Assembly: GCA_934655755.1 (NCBI GenBank)
Contig: CAKUHA010000002.1
Coordinates: 186,001-250,000, forward strand
Direction: 5' to 3'
DNA: 64,000 bases
From: an uncultured Collinsella sp.
Lineage (GTDB): Bacteria; Actinomycetota; Coriobacteriia; Coriobacteriales; Coriobacteriaceae
The notes under the pieces were generated by a model. It saw only the letters and a list, made by a program, of their open reading frames with translations, did no database searches and was not told the origin of the DNA. Every line of letters begins with the position of its first letter. Within the stretch, counting starts at the first letter, position 1. This document shows, piece by piece, positions 27,232 to 35,340 of this stretch. Both the position numbers and the translations under genes were made by a program.

Positions 27232-27753
27232 ATGCCCAGACCCCTGCGCGTGTTCTTCGTCTCGGTGGCGGTGCTGTACGCCCTCGTCCTAGGCTGGCTC
27301 GTTTTCGAGACTGCCCGTATCGCCGCCGCCGTCCCCCCAGCCCTGCCGCCCTTCGAGTGCTGCACCCCGTACCTTCGGGGTAGCGCCGCCGTCCCGCTCA
27401 ACGCCAAGGAGTTCGATAGGTTCGACCTTTCAGACGGCTCGGCGCTCTCCCTGCGTCTGGTGCCGTCCGATGGTGCCACCCCCGCCCTGCTCTTTGCCGT
27501 CCTTTCCTCGCCCGATGCCGCCACGCTCACCGTCAACTCGGCTTCACTCGGTTCCCGTTCCGTTCTGGGGTCGTTCGCGGGTCACGGTGCCGAGGTCGGC
27601 TATGACGGCTCTACCGCCGCCCTCTGGACTTGCTTTGAGGTGGTGCCGCCCCTGCGTGACGGCTCGCCGCTCTCCGTCTCCGTGACCGCCGTGAACTCTG
27701 ACGGCTCTCGTTCCGTTTTCTCTCGTAAGGGGGTTCTCTCCCATGCTCTCTGA
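27232..27753 (+). CDS. membrane-anchored extracellular protein
   Basis: 173 residues with an N-terminal membrane helix (FFVSVAVLYALVLGWLVFE, about 6-24) and a Ser/Asp-rich outer domain containing a Cys pair (FECCTPY). Its last codons overlap the start of the FtsK-like gene by 11 bases, implying co-translation with that ATPase. Function unknown; probably part of the same export or transfer apparatus. Confidence 0.7.
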   Translation: MPRPLRVFFVSVAVLYALVLGWLVFETARIAAAVPPALPPFECCTPYLRGSAAVPLNAKEFDRFDLSDGSALSLRLVPSDGATPALLFAVLSSPDAATLTVNSASLGSRSVLGSFAGHGAEVGYDGSTAALWTCFEVVPPLRDGSPLSVSVTAVNSDGSRSVFSRKGVLSHAL

Positions 27754-29218
27754 TTCCCTGCGTTCCCTGCCCGCTTTCGATCATTTCCGAAAGCGTCTCG
27801 ATGCCCGCGATACCGAGCTGTTGCGCAAGGGCGTTGACGTGTCCCTTACCTCGCCTGCGCCCTCTGGTTCGTTCAAGGCTGTTTTCGTCCTCTTCTCGGC
27901 TGGGCTGTCTTTCGTGTTCGGCTTCAACCTGCTCATGCTCTGCGAGCGCTCGCTTTTCACCCTGCCGCTGCTGCTCCCCGCCGTGGCGCTGCTGGCGCTC
28001 TCGCTCTGGCTCGTCCTGTATGTCGCGCTGTTCGGCTCCCGCTTCGTGCCGTGCGGCTCGACCGTCCGCAACCTCGAACGGTTCCTCTATGCGAACAAGC
28101 TCTACGTCTCGCATGAGGACACGTTGTCGAACGGCACCAAGCGCGAGCGTATAGATTCCTCGCTCCGTCTCCGCGTCCTCGTGAGCGGCAATATGCTGAC
28201 CGTCCGAGCCTTTGACGATGGCAACGGCTATACCTCCAAGCTCTCCAAACTTGAGGATATGGGGCTTTGCTCCGTGATAGGTCGCCCGCTCGATTCCAAG
28301 TCGGCTGGCGTTGGCGCTACCGATTACGTTTTCCGTCTGCGCGATGATGTGCGCTTGCAGGCTGTTCCCCGCCTGCTCGCCGCCGAGCCTACGGGGGCGC
28401 TCGATTCCGTCCCGCTCACTGGCGAGCTGTCGTGGAACTTCGCCCACCTGCCCCATATGCTCATAGCTGGCGGCACTGGCGGCGGCAAGTCTACCTTCCT
28501 CTACTACCTCATAGCCGAGTTTATGCGGCTGGGCAATTCCAACGGCTTTGCGGGTGAGGTCTATATCTGTGACCCCAAGAACGCCGAGCTGGCTTCGCTC
28601 TCGCATGTCATAGGCTCCGACCGCGTTGGCGTATCCCCCGCCCAGATTGCCAAGGTGGTGCGCCTTTGCCGCGAGGAAATGGATAGGCGCTACGAGTATA
28701 TGCAGGACCCCGAGCGTTTCCGTTTCGGTGCCAACGCCTTTACCTATGGTCTGAACCCCGTGTTCCTGATATTTGACGAGGTGGCGGCGTTCAAGGCTGC
28801 GGCTGACAAAAAGACCTTTACCGAGGTCTGGGACAACCTGACCCAGCTGGTGTTGAAAGCCCGCGCCGCCAACGTGTTCGTTATCCTCGCCATGCAGCAG
28901 CCCCGCGCCGATACCATATCGACCGACATACGCGACAACTTGGGCGCTCGCGTGTCCCTGGGTTCGCTCTCGGACGAGGGCTACCGTATGACCTTCGGCG
29001 GCTCATTCGACTTCCTGCCCATCGAGGAACGCGGCACGGGCTATATCATGCTCGACGGCTGGGACGCTCCAAGACCTTTTAAAGCCCCGTTTGCGGACTA
29101 CTCGGAGGTCGATTACCCGAAAGAGCTGAAACGGCTTTATATCGCCGCTCAACGCCGTAACGGGGTATCTGCGGACAACGCCGAGAAGGAAGAAAGCGCC
29201 GAAAGTGTGACGGATTAG
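27743..29218 (+). CDS. FtsK/SpoIIIE-like DNA translocase of the element
   Basis: 491 residues. Two membrane helices lie at about 50-95 (FKAVFVLFSAGLSFVFGFNL, LPLLLPAVALLALSLWLVLY). A P-loop ATPase domain follows with Walker A LIAGGTGGGKSTFL (about 245-258), Walker B PVFLIFDEVAAF and VILAMQQPRADTIS, then DNLGARVSLGSLSDEGYRMTF. This is the FtsK/TraSA type that pumps double-stranded DNA in actinobacterial conjugative elements; a filamentous-phage pI/Zot-like role is the alternative. It follows the small membrane-protein genes and precedes the putative origin and the Rep gene. Confidence 0.88.
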   Translation: MLSDSLRSLPAFDHFRKRLDARDTELLRKGVDVSLTSPAPSGSFKAVFVLFSAGLSFVFGFNLLMLCERSLFTLPLLLPAVALLALSLWLVLYVALFGSRFVPCGSTVRNLERFLYANKLYVSHEDTLSNGTKRERIDSSLRLRVLVSGNMLTVRAFDDGNGYTSKLSKLEDMGLCSVIGRPLDSKSAGVGATDYVFRLRDDVRLQAVPRLLAAEPTGALDSVPLTGELSWNFAHLPHMLIAGGTGGGKSTFLYYLIAEFMRLGNSNGFAGEVYICDPKNAELASLSHVIGSDRVGVSPAQIAKVVRLCREEMDRRYEYMQDPERFRFGANAFTYGLNPVFLIFDEVAAFKAAADKKTFTEVWDNLTQLVLKARAANVFVILAMQQPRADTISTDIRDNLGARVSLGSLSDEGYRMTFGGSFDFLPIEERGTGYIMLDGWDAPRPFKAPFADYSEVDYPKELKRLYIAAQRRNGVSADNAEKEESAESVTD

Positions 29219-29444
29219 GAAGTAAAGCCCCTGCCGCTGGGCGAACGCTCGGGGCGGGAAAGGGGGCGGCGGGCGCGGAGCGCCCAGCCGAGCGGAGCGA
29301 CCCCCCGCCCCGAGCGGGCGCACGGCGGCCTACTTTACTTGATATATATGTCAACATCTGTCCGCGGAAGTTCGCCCGTTTTGGGCGGTTCCCGCTGGTT
29401 GGAACCAGTTTTTTCGCGGATGTGCGGAAGGTGGTATATACCAG
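29219..29444 (+). other. GC-rich non-coding region before Rep, candidate replication origin
   Basis: A very G+C-rich stretch with repeated cccgcc/gagcggg inverted segments (about 29255-29325) changes to an A+T-rich start (gatatatatg). Later short inverted repeats include gttcccgctggttggaacc. Rolling-circle origins typically sit beside the Rep gene in such folded DNA. The nick site is not identified. Confidence 0.45.
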
Positions 29445-30221
29445 TTGGCGCTCGAATGGGTAAAGACCATCGAGACGCCCACAACGATTGAGGTTTGGGA
29501 ATACTCGGCTCCCGCTGGGCGCATGAACCCAGAAGCCCGCACTGACGATGATTCAGAAGATGAAAGCGAACGTGAACGCAACCGCGATGCAGCCGCATAC
29601 TACGATGCCGCGAAACGGCGGCAAAGGCACTACAGGGGCGTTCGTTGGGAGATAGCCCGCCTTATCGACTGCAATTTCGATGATTCGACCAAGTTTCTAA
29701 CGCTCACGTTCGCCGATAACGTAACCGATATTAAATATTGCAACCGTGAGTTTCGCAAGTTTATCAAGCGCCTTAACCGCCGAGTGTATGGAACGGATAA
29801 GACGAAAGTGCGCTATCTGGCTGTCTGGGAAGCCCAGAAGCGCGGCGCTATCCACTACCACGTTGTCCTGTTCGGTATGCCGTATATCAGGCTCTCCGAG
29901 CTTCGCGAGGTGTGGGGGCACGGTTTCGTCAAGATAAACCGCATTGACGTTGATCAACGCTACAACGTTGGTCGCTATATCTCCAAGTATTTCAGCAAGG
30001 ACGTTGACGAGGGTTCCTACAAGCAGAAGAAGTTCTTTCGCTCACAGAACCTTATTCAGCCCGTGGAAGAGCGTTTCACCACGCTCGAACCTCTTTCGTT
30101 CGAGGGCTATACGGTGGCTTTCACGAAGGAATACGACCAATTGATACCAGACCTTTACGGTGAGGGCGGGGGATACGCCCCGCGTAAGGTTCGGTACACG
30201 AAGATAGGGAAGGACTGGTAG
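29445..30221 (+). CDS. HUH-type rolling-circle replication initiator
   Basis: 258 residues from a TTG start (GGAAGGTGG ten bases upstream). Rep motifs appear in order: motif 1 FLTLTFADN (about 84-92), motif 2 AIHYHVVLFG (the HUH metal site, about 143-152) and motif 3 NVGRYISKYFSKD with the nicking Tyr (about 183-195). This layout fits Rep proteins of plasmids, inoviruses and integrative elements; it would nick the element origin and remain 5'-linked. Xis and Int genes follow. Confidence 0.85.
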   Translation: MALEWVKTIETPTTIEVWEYSAPAGRMNPEARTDDDSEDESERERNRDAAAYYDAAKRRQRHYRGVRWEIARLIDCNFDDSTKFLTLTFADNVTDIKYCNREFRKFIKRLNRRVYGTDKTKVRYLAVWEAQKRGAIHYHVVLFGMPYIRLSELREVWGHGFVKINRIDVDQRYNVGRYISKYFSKDVDEGSYKQKKFFRSQNLIQPVEERFTTLEPLSFEGYTVAFTKEYDQLIPDLYGEGGGYAPRKVRYTKIGKDW

Positions 30222-30224
30222 CCT

Positions 30225-30440
30225 ATGACTGGCTGTCCGATGGTCGATAAGACCGATTTAATCGCGTTGGGCTTCACGCCCTCTAAGTCTGCCGACATAA
30301 TCCGAGCCGCCAAGCGGCGCATGGTTTCCAAGGGGTTCGGGTTTTACGGCTCCCGCAAGGTGGGGCGCGTCCCTGCCGCCGCCGTTGCCGAGATAATCGG
30401 CGTTGACCCTGTGGGGGTGCATGATGCCCAAGTTGAGTAA
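30225..30440 (+). CDS. excisionase-like small DNA-binding protein
   Basis: 71 residues: MVDKTDLIALGFTPSKSADI then RAAKRRMVSKGFGFYGS and a C-terminal VPAAAVAEIIGVDP. Small, basic, with a winged-helix-like layout, directly after Rep and overlapping the start of an integrase reading frame by translational coupling. It therefore looks like Xis. A copy with a large internal deletion is at 31041-31121. Confidence 0.65.
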   Translation: MTGCPMVDKTDLIALGFTPSKSADIIRAAKRRMVSKGFGFYGSRKVGRVPAAAVAEIIGVDPVGVHDAQVE

Positions 30441-30483
30441 CGTCTACTGCGATGCCGTGTTCTCGGCTCCTTCGGACGGATAA
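30424..30483 (+). pseudogene. integrase remnant: N-terminus joined to C-terminus
   Basis: A 19-codon frame, MPKLSNVYCDAVFSAPSDG. The first eight residues match the start of the intact integrase (MPKVSNVY) and the rest match its end (LDAAFSAPSGG). The middle, about 370 codons, is missing. The frame begins inside the end of xis exactly as the intact integrase does in its own copy. Confidence 0.75.
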
Positions 30484-30510
30484 TCTCCACGCCCTCGGTT
30501 GGTTCTCAAA

Positions 30511-30619
30511 AGATTTTAAAAAACTCGGCTTTAACTGTTGCCCTAATTAGTTCAACCCATTATTATTCTTTTTGACATAAGGGCATTAGTTGATGCCCAG
30601 AACGAAAGGAGTAATCATG
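30511..30619 (+). repeat. leader repeat, copy 2
   Basis: Nearly identical to 24296-24400, including the GGGCAT...ATGCCC hairpin and the GAAAGGAG ribosome site. It fronts a different gene (30617), so a promoter/leader cassette has been duplicated. Confidence 0.85.
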
Positions 30620-30958
30620 TCTGTATCGCAGTACCCCGTCCCAGATGGAATCAGAAACTTCAAGCGCGGAGTCTTCGTTGATGATATGGGCGGTCGCGTA
30701 TTTATCGAATGCTTTCAGTTCGGTCAAGTCATTGTCGCTCTGGCACATGGCGACCGCTTAGTTAAATTGGAGGTCAAGACCGTTGAGCTGGAAGGTCAAG
30801 CGCTCCCCGCGAACCTTCTCGGCTATGGCAGGATAGACGGCTGCTGCTGTTGGTGTTCCCTGTTACTCGACCATAACCTGTATCTAGGCAAGAGCCCGAG
30901 CGAGCTTAATCTGACGTTTGAGGGCTTGGCGATAGTGTTAGATGATGAGGACGAGTAG
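30617..30958 (+). CDS. small hypothetical cargo protein
   Basis: 113 residues starting MSVSQYPVPDG under the duplicated leader. The protein is acidic with a Cys-rich patch (DGCCCWCSLLLD, about 76-87) and an acidic tail (VLDDEDE). No family recognised. It replaces the 24398 gene behind the same leader and is followed by a copy of the guaA-type terminator, so it forms a self-contained transcription unit. Confidence 0.65.
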   Translation: MSVSQYPVPDGIRNFKRGVFVDDMGGRVFIECFQFGQVIVALAHGDRLVKLEVKTVELEGQALPANLLGYGRIDGCCCWCSLLLDHNLYLGKSPSELNLTFEGLAIVLDDEDE

Positions 30959-30970
30959 CACGTAGCTCTC

Positions 30971-31011
30971 AGCCCCTGACCTGCGAATACGGGTTGGGGG
31001 CTTTTGTTTTT
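30971..31011 (+). terminator. terminator, near-copy of the guaA terminator
   Basis: agcccctgacctgcgaatac followed by gggttgggggctttt, differing from 24081-24115 by one base in the stem. It ends the 30617 transcript. Confidence 0.88.
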
Positions 31012-31040
31012 AGCAACAGATAGGGAAGGACTGGTAGCTT

Positions 31041-31121
31041 ATGTCTAGCTGCCCGATGGTCGATAAGACCGATATTATCGGCGTTGACCCTGTGGGGGTG
31101 CGCCATGCCCAAGGTAAGTAA
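31041..31121 (+). pseudogene. excisionase copy with large internal deletion
   Basis: A 26-codon frame. It begins SSCPMVDKTDI like the intact xis at 30225 and ends GVDPVGVRHAQGK like its C-terminus; about 45 internal codons are absent. It still overlaps the start of the intact integrase. The upstream 20 bases (tagggaaggactggtagc) also match the sequence before the intact xis. Confidence 0.75.
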
Positions 31122-32298
31122 CGTCTACCGCGATAACCGCAACGGCTCATGGCGTTTCGTGGCGAACCTCGGCACCGATGCCGAGGGTAAGCGCGTGCGC
31201 CACTGGGGGTGTGGCTACAAGACCCAGAAGGACGCGAAAGCCGCCTACGATGCGTATATGGCTGACTTCTCCAAGACCGCCGTAAAGGTCAACTCGACAA
31301 TGAGTTTCGGCGAGTTCTTCCGCACGTACTGGGTTCCAGACTACAAGGCTCGAACCCGCGAAAGCACGTTCGCCGAGCGTTCCCAGATGTCGCGAAAGCA
31401 TTTCGCGCGGTGGGATCGCTGTCGGCTGCGCGATATTGACGCGCCCGCGCTCAAACGTTGGCAGAATGAGCTGGTTTCGGGGTACTCGCCCGCGTATGCG
31501 CGTCTCGTCTACGGGTATTTCGCTATGGTTCTGGACATGGCGGTTAAAATCGGGCTGTTGCAGCGCAACCCCGCCCGCACTGTCGGCAACGTCCCGAAAG
31601 CCCGCAGGGAAGTCGATTTCTGGACGCGTGACGAGTTCGAGCGGGTGGCGGCTACGTTCGACACGTCCGACTATTACGGTCTTTTCGGCTTCACGTGCCT
31701 TTGGCTGCTCTACATGACGGGGCTTCGGCTGGGTGAAGCCCAAGCCCTGCGCTGGTCGGCTATCGACTTCGGGGCGGCAACCCTGTCGGTGGGCTGCTCG
31801 ATGTACTACCGCAACGCCCGCGACTGGAAGATTACGCCGCCCAAGACCAAGGCGGGCAAGCGCGTTATAGCGCTCGATTCGCTCACGGTGGAATATCTCG
31901 AACGTTGGCATGACGAGCAGCGGCGCAACGTCTCTACCGAGTTCGTTTTGTCTTGGGGCGGTGACCCGCTCACCAAGCACACCGTTAGGCATATCATCGA
32001 GCGCCATGCGCCTATGGCTGGCGTTCACCGTATCCGTGTCCATGCTCTGCGGCACTCTCACGCCGCTCTATTGATTGCTTTAGGCGAAAATGCCTTGGCT
32101 ATCCGCGATAGGCTAGGTCATGAGGACGTGCAAACTACTTTGGGAACCTACGGGCATTTATACGCCGATGCTGATAAGGGCGTTGCCGCCCGTCTTGATG
32201 CCGCTTTCTCGGCACCCTCGGGCGGGCAACCGCTGGGCAACCCTTCCAGCCCGAGCGACCCGCCCGAACCCGAGGGGAACGGCACCGACCCAGTCTAA
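31105..32298 (+). CDS. int: tyrosine-type site-specific integrase
   Basis: 397 residues with an AP2-like N-terminal arm-binding region (RDNRNGSWRFVANLGTDAEG), a SAM-like core-binding domain (about 60-150) and a catalytic domain. The catalytic Arg is in TGLRLGEAQALRW, His-x-x-Arg in HALRHSHAALL, and the nucleophile Tyr in TTLGTYGHLYAD. It would recombine element and chromosome. The guaA-like core lies 40 bases after its stop, the usual position of an attachment site. The ATG at 31105 follows GGGGGTG; the overlapping xis is a deletion remnant. Confidence 0.93.
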   Translation: MPKVSNVYRDNRNGSWRFVANLGTDAEGKRVRHWGCGYKTQKDAKAAYDAYMADFSKTAVKVNSTMSFGEFFRTYWVPDYKARTRESTFAERSQMSRKHFARWDRCRLRDIDAPALKRWQNELVSGYSPAYARLVYGYFAMVLDMAVKIGLLQRNPARTVGNVPKARREVDFWTRDEFERVAATFDTSDYYGLFGFTCLWLLYMTGLRLGEAQALRWSAIDFGAATLSVGCSMYYRNARDWKITPPKTKAGKRVIALDSLTVEYLERWHDEQRRNVSTEFVLSWGGDPLTKHTVRHIIERHAPMAGVHRIRVHALRHSHAALLIALGENALAIRDRLGHEDVQTTLGTYGHLYADADKGVAARLDAAFSAPSGGQPLGNPSSPSDPPEPEGNGTDPV

Positions 32299-32337
32299 AA
32301 CCGCAGGTCGAGCGCTATCGAACTGTGTTTCGTTATG

Positions 32338-32419
32338 GAGTGGGAATAGAACAGACGTTCGATTCTGTGTTATAATATCCTGCAATGGGCGCGGCCTCTT
32401 CCGAAGCCGCGCCCATTGC
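32338..32419 (+). promoter_or_regulatory. att-like site C, LexA-like box, promoter and 5' hairpin
   Basis: The guaA core gagtgggaatag (32338-32349) is followed by GAAC-agac-GTTC (32349-32360), which matches the Gram-positive LexA/DinR operator form, and by a perfect -10 TATAAT (32371-32376). A 14-bp perfect hairpin then follows (gcaatgggcgcggc 32382-32395, loop ctcttccgaa, gccgcgcccattgc 32406-32419). A transcript starting here would begin with the hairpin and run into the GyrI-like gene. The same block recurs at 39871-39954 with the loop inverted. Confidence 0.55.
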
Positions 32420-32470
32420 TATATTTGATCGGATATCGACGGAAACCCAAGCTCAGGGAGGTTTGTTGCG

Positions 32471-33106
32471 ATGACATACGATTTCAAGAAGGAGTTCAGG
32501 GAGCTCTACAGGCCGTCCGGCAAGCCGAGCGTCGTAACCGTTCCGCCTATGAGCTACGTCGCCGTGCGGGGCAAGGGCGACCCCAATGCCGAAGGCGGCG
32601 AGTACCAGAACGCGTTGCCGCTGCTCTACGGCGTCGCCTATACCATCAAGATGTCGAAGAAGGGCCCGTGAGAGATCGAAGGCTATTTCGACTTCGTCGT
32701 GCCTCCGCTCGAGGGCTTCTGGTGGCAAGACCGCACCGATGGCGAGGTCGATTATGCGCGGAAGGATGACTTCAACTTCATCTCGTGCATCCGCCTGCCC
32801 GATTTCGTCACTCGCGAGGACTTCGACTGGGCCGTCTCGGAAGCCGCTGCCAAGAAGAAGCTGGACTTCTCGGCGGTCGAGCTGCTGAGGGTCGACGAGG
32901 GTCTTTGCGTTCAGTGCATGCATGCCGGGCCTTACGACGACGAGCCGGCGACCATAGACGGCATGCGCACATTTGCAGCGGAACGGGGTTACGCCCCCGA
33001 CTTCTCCGAAGCCCGTCAGCATCACGAGATCTACCTCTCCGACCCGCGCAAGTGCGCGCCGGAGAAGCTCAAGACCGTGATCCGTCATCCCATAAAGTTG
33101 ATTTAG
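32471..33106 (+). pseudogene. GyrI-like small-molecule-binding protein with an internal stop
   Basis: The reading frame starts MTYDFKKEFRELYRPSGKP after GGGAGG and continues to HPIKLI. One TGA at 32669-32671 (...SKKGP*EIEGYFDF...) breaks it. Without that stop it would be a 211-residue GyrI-like/SAV2460-type domain protein (IKMSKK, PPLEGFWWQ, CMHAGPYDDEPATI). It is probably a recent pseudogene, because the rest is intact. A truncated second copy lies at 39957-40138. Confidence 0.8.
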
Positions 33107-33221
33107 CGAAGCGAGTGACGCCGCGCGCTCCGGCTTTTGGGGTTTAGCAATTGCCGGTCCATGTTAATCGGGCAGGCTGCCCAGCCTCCCGGCGAAAACT
33201 TGCGCGGATCGTGGCATATTG

Positions 33222-33272
33222 CCTTCTCGGTTTCGAAACTTTCAAATAATTAGAGTTTCGAAACCGAGAAGG
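33222..33272. promoter_or_regulatory. perfect 19-bp palindrome overlapping an RBS (TTTCGAAA type)
   Basis: ccttctcggtttcgaaact, a 13-base A+T-rich spacer, and its exact complement. The right arm contains the GAAGG of the ribosome site for the ATPase fragment at 33281, so the mRNA hairpin would bury it. The spacer has a -10-like aataat. Related palindromes are at 39160-39184 and 53405-53452. Confidence 0.8.
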
Positions 33273-33280
33273 AGCGAATG

Positions 33281-33495
33281 ATGACTTGGGTAGACCGCAA
33301 TGCATACATGGAGCGGCTTTGGGCACTCGAAGGCACCCGAAACATCAAAGTGATCACGGGGATGCGCCGCTCCGGCAAGTCCGAGCTTATGAAGGCGTTC
33401 TCCGCCTCTGTTGCTCAGAAGGATCCGTCCGCCAACAACATCTACATTGACCTGCTGGATCTCGACAACGAGCCGTTGCTCGAGTGCCACGGTAA
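33281..33495 (+). pseudogene. 5' fragment of AAA/DUF4143 ATPase
   Basis: Starts MTWVDRNAYMERLWALEG and contains the Walker A VITGMRRSGKSELMK and YIDLLDLDNEPLLE, as in the intact ATPases at 40340 and 50876. It then runs into unrelated DNA (the inverted tfoX fragment). The remaining two thirds of the gene are missing. Confidence 0.8.
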
Positions 33496-33579
33496 GCGCC
33501 ATAACTGCCGCGTAGGGTACCCGAGCACGTCGGCCAGCAGGTCGAGGACGTATTCCAGGTATTCTGCGCTTGACGCCAT
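33493..33579 (-). pseudogene. 5' fragment of a TfoX/Sxy N-terminal domain gene
   Basis: Reading leftwards, ATG at 33579 (AAGGGAGG upstream) gives MASSAEYLEYVLDLLADVLG, which resembles the start of TfoX N-terminal domain proteins. It diverges after about 20 residues at the junction with the ATPase fragment. Two genes in opposite orientation have thus been fused 5' to 5'. Confidence 0.5.
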
Positions 33580-33703
33580 GCGATGCCCCTCCCTTAATTG
33601 ACCCAGGTATCACCCGTCTCCTATAGCGATTGAATATAAAAATAGGGCAGAGTCGCTTGCGCAAGTCCGCCCCTAAAACCGTGAAGGTTTTGCTATCTGC
33701 AGG

Positions 33704-34666
33704 CTATTCTACCAACCCGAGCGATTCTGTCAACCTGCGAAGGAACTCGAGCGCGGAGCGAGCTGCGGCGTCGGGCCCCTTGTCGGGCAGCGCCTCGGTT
33801 TCGCCGTCGGCCCTGGCGAAGATCTCGGCGAGCTCGGATGCGGCGCGCGAGCGCGAGGAGCCCTCGGGTACCAAGCCGGAGTGCGCCACGAGCACGGTCG
33901 CGACCTCCTGCATGGCCGTATTCCCCATCCACTTCCTCCTGGTCGCCTTGGGAATTCCCACGGCGGCGACCCTTCGGGAGACGCCGCTGGACGCCGAGCC
34001 CCGGGCGGCGCCCCTCTCGGCGAAGCAGTTGATCAGGCACGAGCCGTGCGCGGCGCAGTTGCGGACGGACTTCACGCGCTTGAGGTCGTAGTGGGAGGCC
34101 TCGAGGCGCCTGTCGCCCCATCGCCTGGCGCAGAAGCGCACGAAGTCGATGAGGGTGCCGAACGAGGTGAGCTCAAGGAAGGCCCAGGCAGGCATGTCGC
34201 CGGAGTACTTCGCGTAGAGGCTCGAGCTGTAGGGGCTGCGGCCGCTCATCTTGAGCTCGCGCAGGCGGTACTCCCTGTTTGCAGTGGTAAGCGATGCCAT
34301 GTAGTCGGCCACGATGGCGTAGCCGTCCTCTCCGCGGTCCTCCATCTCGCGAAGCAGTGTCACCTTCTGGAAGTGCTCGATGTCGAGCGTCATGCCGAGC
34401 AGGGCGTGGCGCAACTCCTGGTCGAGCGCCGCGAGCAGGCGCAGCTGGCCGAAGTCGAGGTCTACGTAGCGGCCGTCGCGCGGGCCTCCCTCGTATTTCG
34501 AGAAGAGTTTGCGGTAGGATGCGAGCTTGAAGAAGTTGCACTTGTCGCGCAGGTGGTCCGCGGCCTCTTCCTCGGAACACAGCTCGAAGGCTACGCCCTT
34601 CTGCTTGAGGTGCTCTATCTGCTGCTCGATCGTGAGGATCGGCTTCCTATCGTGGGGTTCGGCCAT
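33704..34666 (-). CDS. Abi family (Abi_2, HEPN-type) abortive-infection protein
   Basis: 320 residues resembling the AbiD/AbiF (Abi_2) family: opening ILTIEQQIEHLKQKGVAF, YRKLFSKYEGG and SFGTLIDFVRFCARRWG, and a HEPN-like RNCAAH motif (about residue 205) in VKSVRNCAAHGSCL. HEPN proteins of this kind are thought to cut RNA and stop phage growth. The start at 34666 has AGGAG eight bases upstream. The C-terminal third (Arg/Ser/Ala-rich) is longer than usual. It sits alone in the island between repeats. Confidence 0.85.
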   Translation of the reverse strand: MAEPHDRKPILTIEQQIEHLKQKGVAFELCSEEEAADHLRDKCNFFKLASYRKLFSKYEGGPRDGRYVDLDFGQLRLLAALDQELRHALLGMTLDIEHFQKVTLLREMEDRGEDGYAIVADYMASLTTANREYRLRELKMSGRSPYSSSLYAKYSGDMPAWAFLELTSFGTLIDFVRFCARRWGDRRLEASHYDLKRVKSVRNCAAHGSCLINCFAERGAARGSASSGVSRRVAAVGIPKATRRKWMGNTAMQEVATVLVAHSGLVPEGSSRSRAASELAEIFARADGETEALPDKGPDAAARSALEFLRRLTESLGLVE

Positions 34667-34737
34667 GCTCGGTCTCCTGTCATAAAAAGTATTGCCTATT
34701 TTACCAGCATGTTCTCGACATTCGGTGGAGGCCTCAT

Positions 34738-35134
34738 CGTCGACTCATGAGCAAGCCGCCTGATACGACTCCCTTTCCCTGCCAGCAGCGCAGTCGCCTG
34801 ACCTGCGGCTTTGGAATCGCGTTGGAAGCCGCCCGCGACCAATCATTTGCAGTTGTTGCGAGTGGCTTGCGCGTGATGCTGCGGTTGAGTTTCAGAAACG
34901 GGCGATTCCGCCCAATCGGGCACCCGAATCACGGCCGGAAGCTCCTTTGGGACAAAAACAAAAACTCAAAGCCCTGAGTTTGAAAAAAGTTTTTGAAGTT
35001 GTCCCAACTATTGTCCCCGAAGCCGACGAAACGCGACATCGCGTCATTCGGAGGCACGCGTTCCGTGTCGATGCCGAAAACTGGGTGCAACTGGAATGAC
35101 GGGACGGCAGAACCGACGCCATCGAGTGGGAGTA
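34738..35134 (+). repeat. 400-base repeat block 1, ending in att-like site D
   Basis: Homologous to 39488-39883 along its length. Shared landmarks are actcatg-gcaagcc-cctga near the start and gggacaaaaa...gttgtccca, a nested inverted repeat that encloses aaactca...tgagttt. Also shared are ttgtccccgaagccga, gaaaactgggtgcaactgga and the terminal guaA-like core (catcgagtgggagtag, 35119-35134). No gene lies in the 34667-35340 interval. The block looks like the right end of an integrated unit. Confidence 0.8.
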
Positions 35135-35246
35135 GGACGACAGGGTTCTGACCTGCGATTTTGAGTGCCGCACTATGCCGCTGAGTTTCGTTTCGTACGA
35201 GAGTCATGACAAAGCCACCAGCGACGGAGATGAGTAAAAGCGATTA

Positions 35247-35287
35247 AAGAGCCTCCGTTCCCTGCGTTGGGACGGAGGCTCTTTCTT
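35247..35287. terminator. bidirectional-type terminator hairpin
   Basis: aaagagcctccgt and acggaggctcttt pair perfectly. It lies 50 bases past the stop of the Msr-like gene (minus strand) and is followed by tctttctttg on the plus strand. Confidence 0.75.
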
Positions 35288-35340
35288 TGCCGTTTTACTC
35301 CCTTGTCTCCGTTCGGGGATTATTTCTTGCTCATTTAGGG

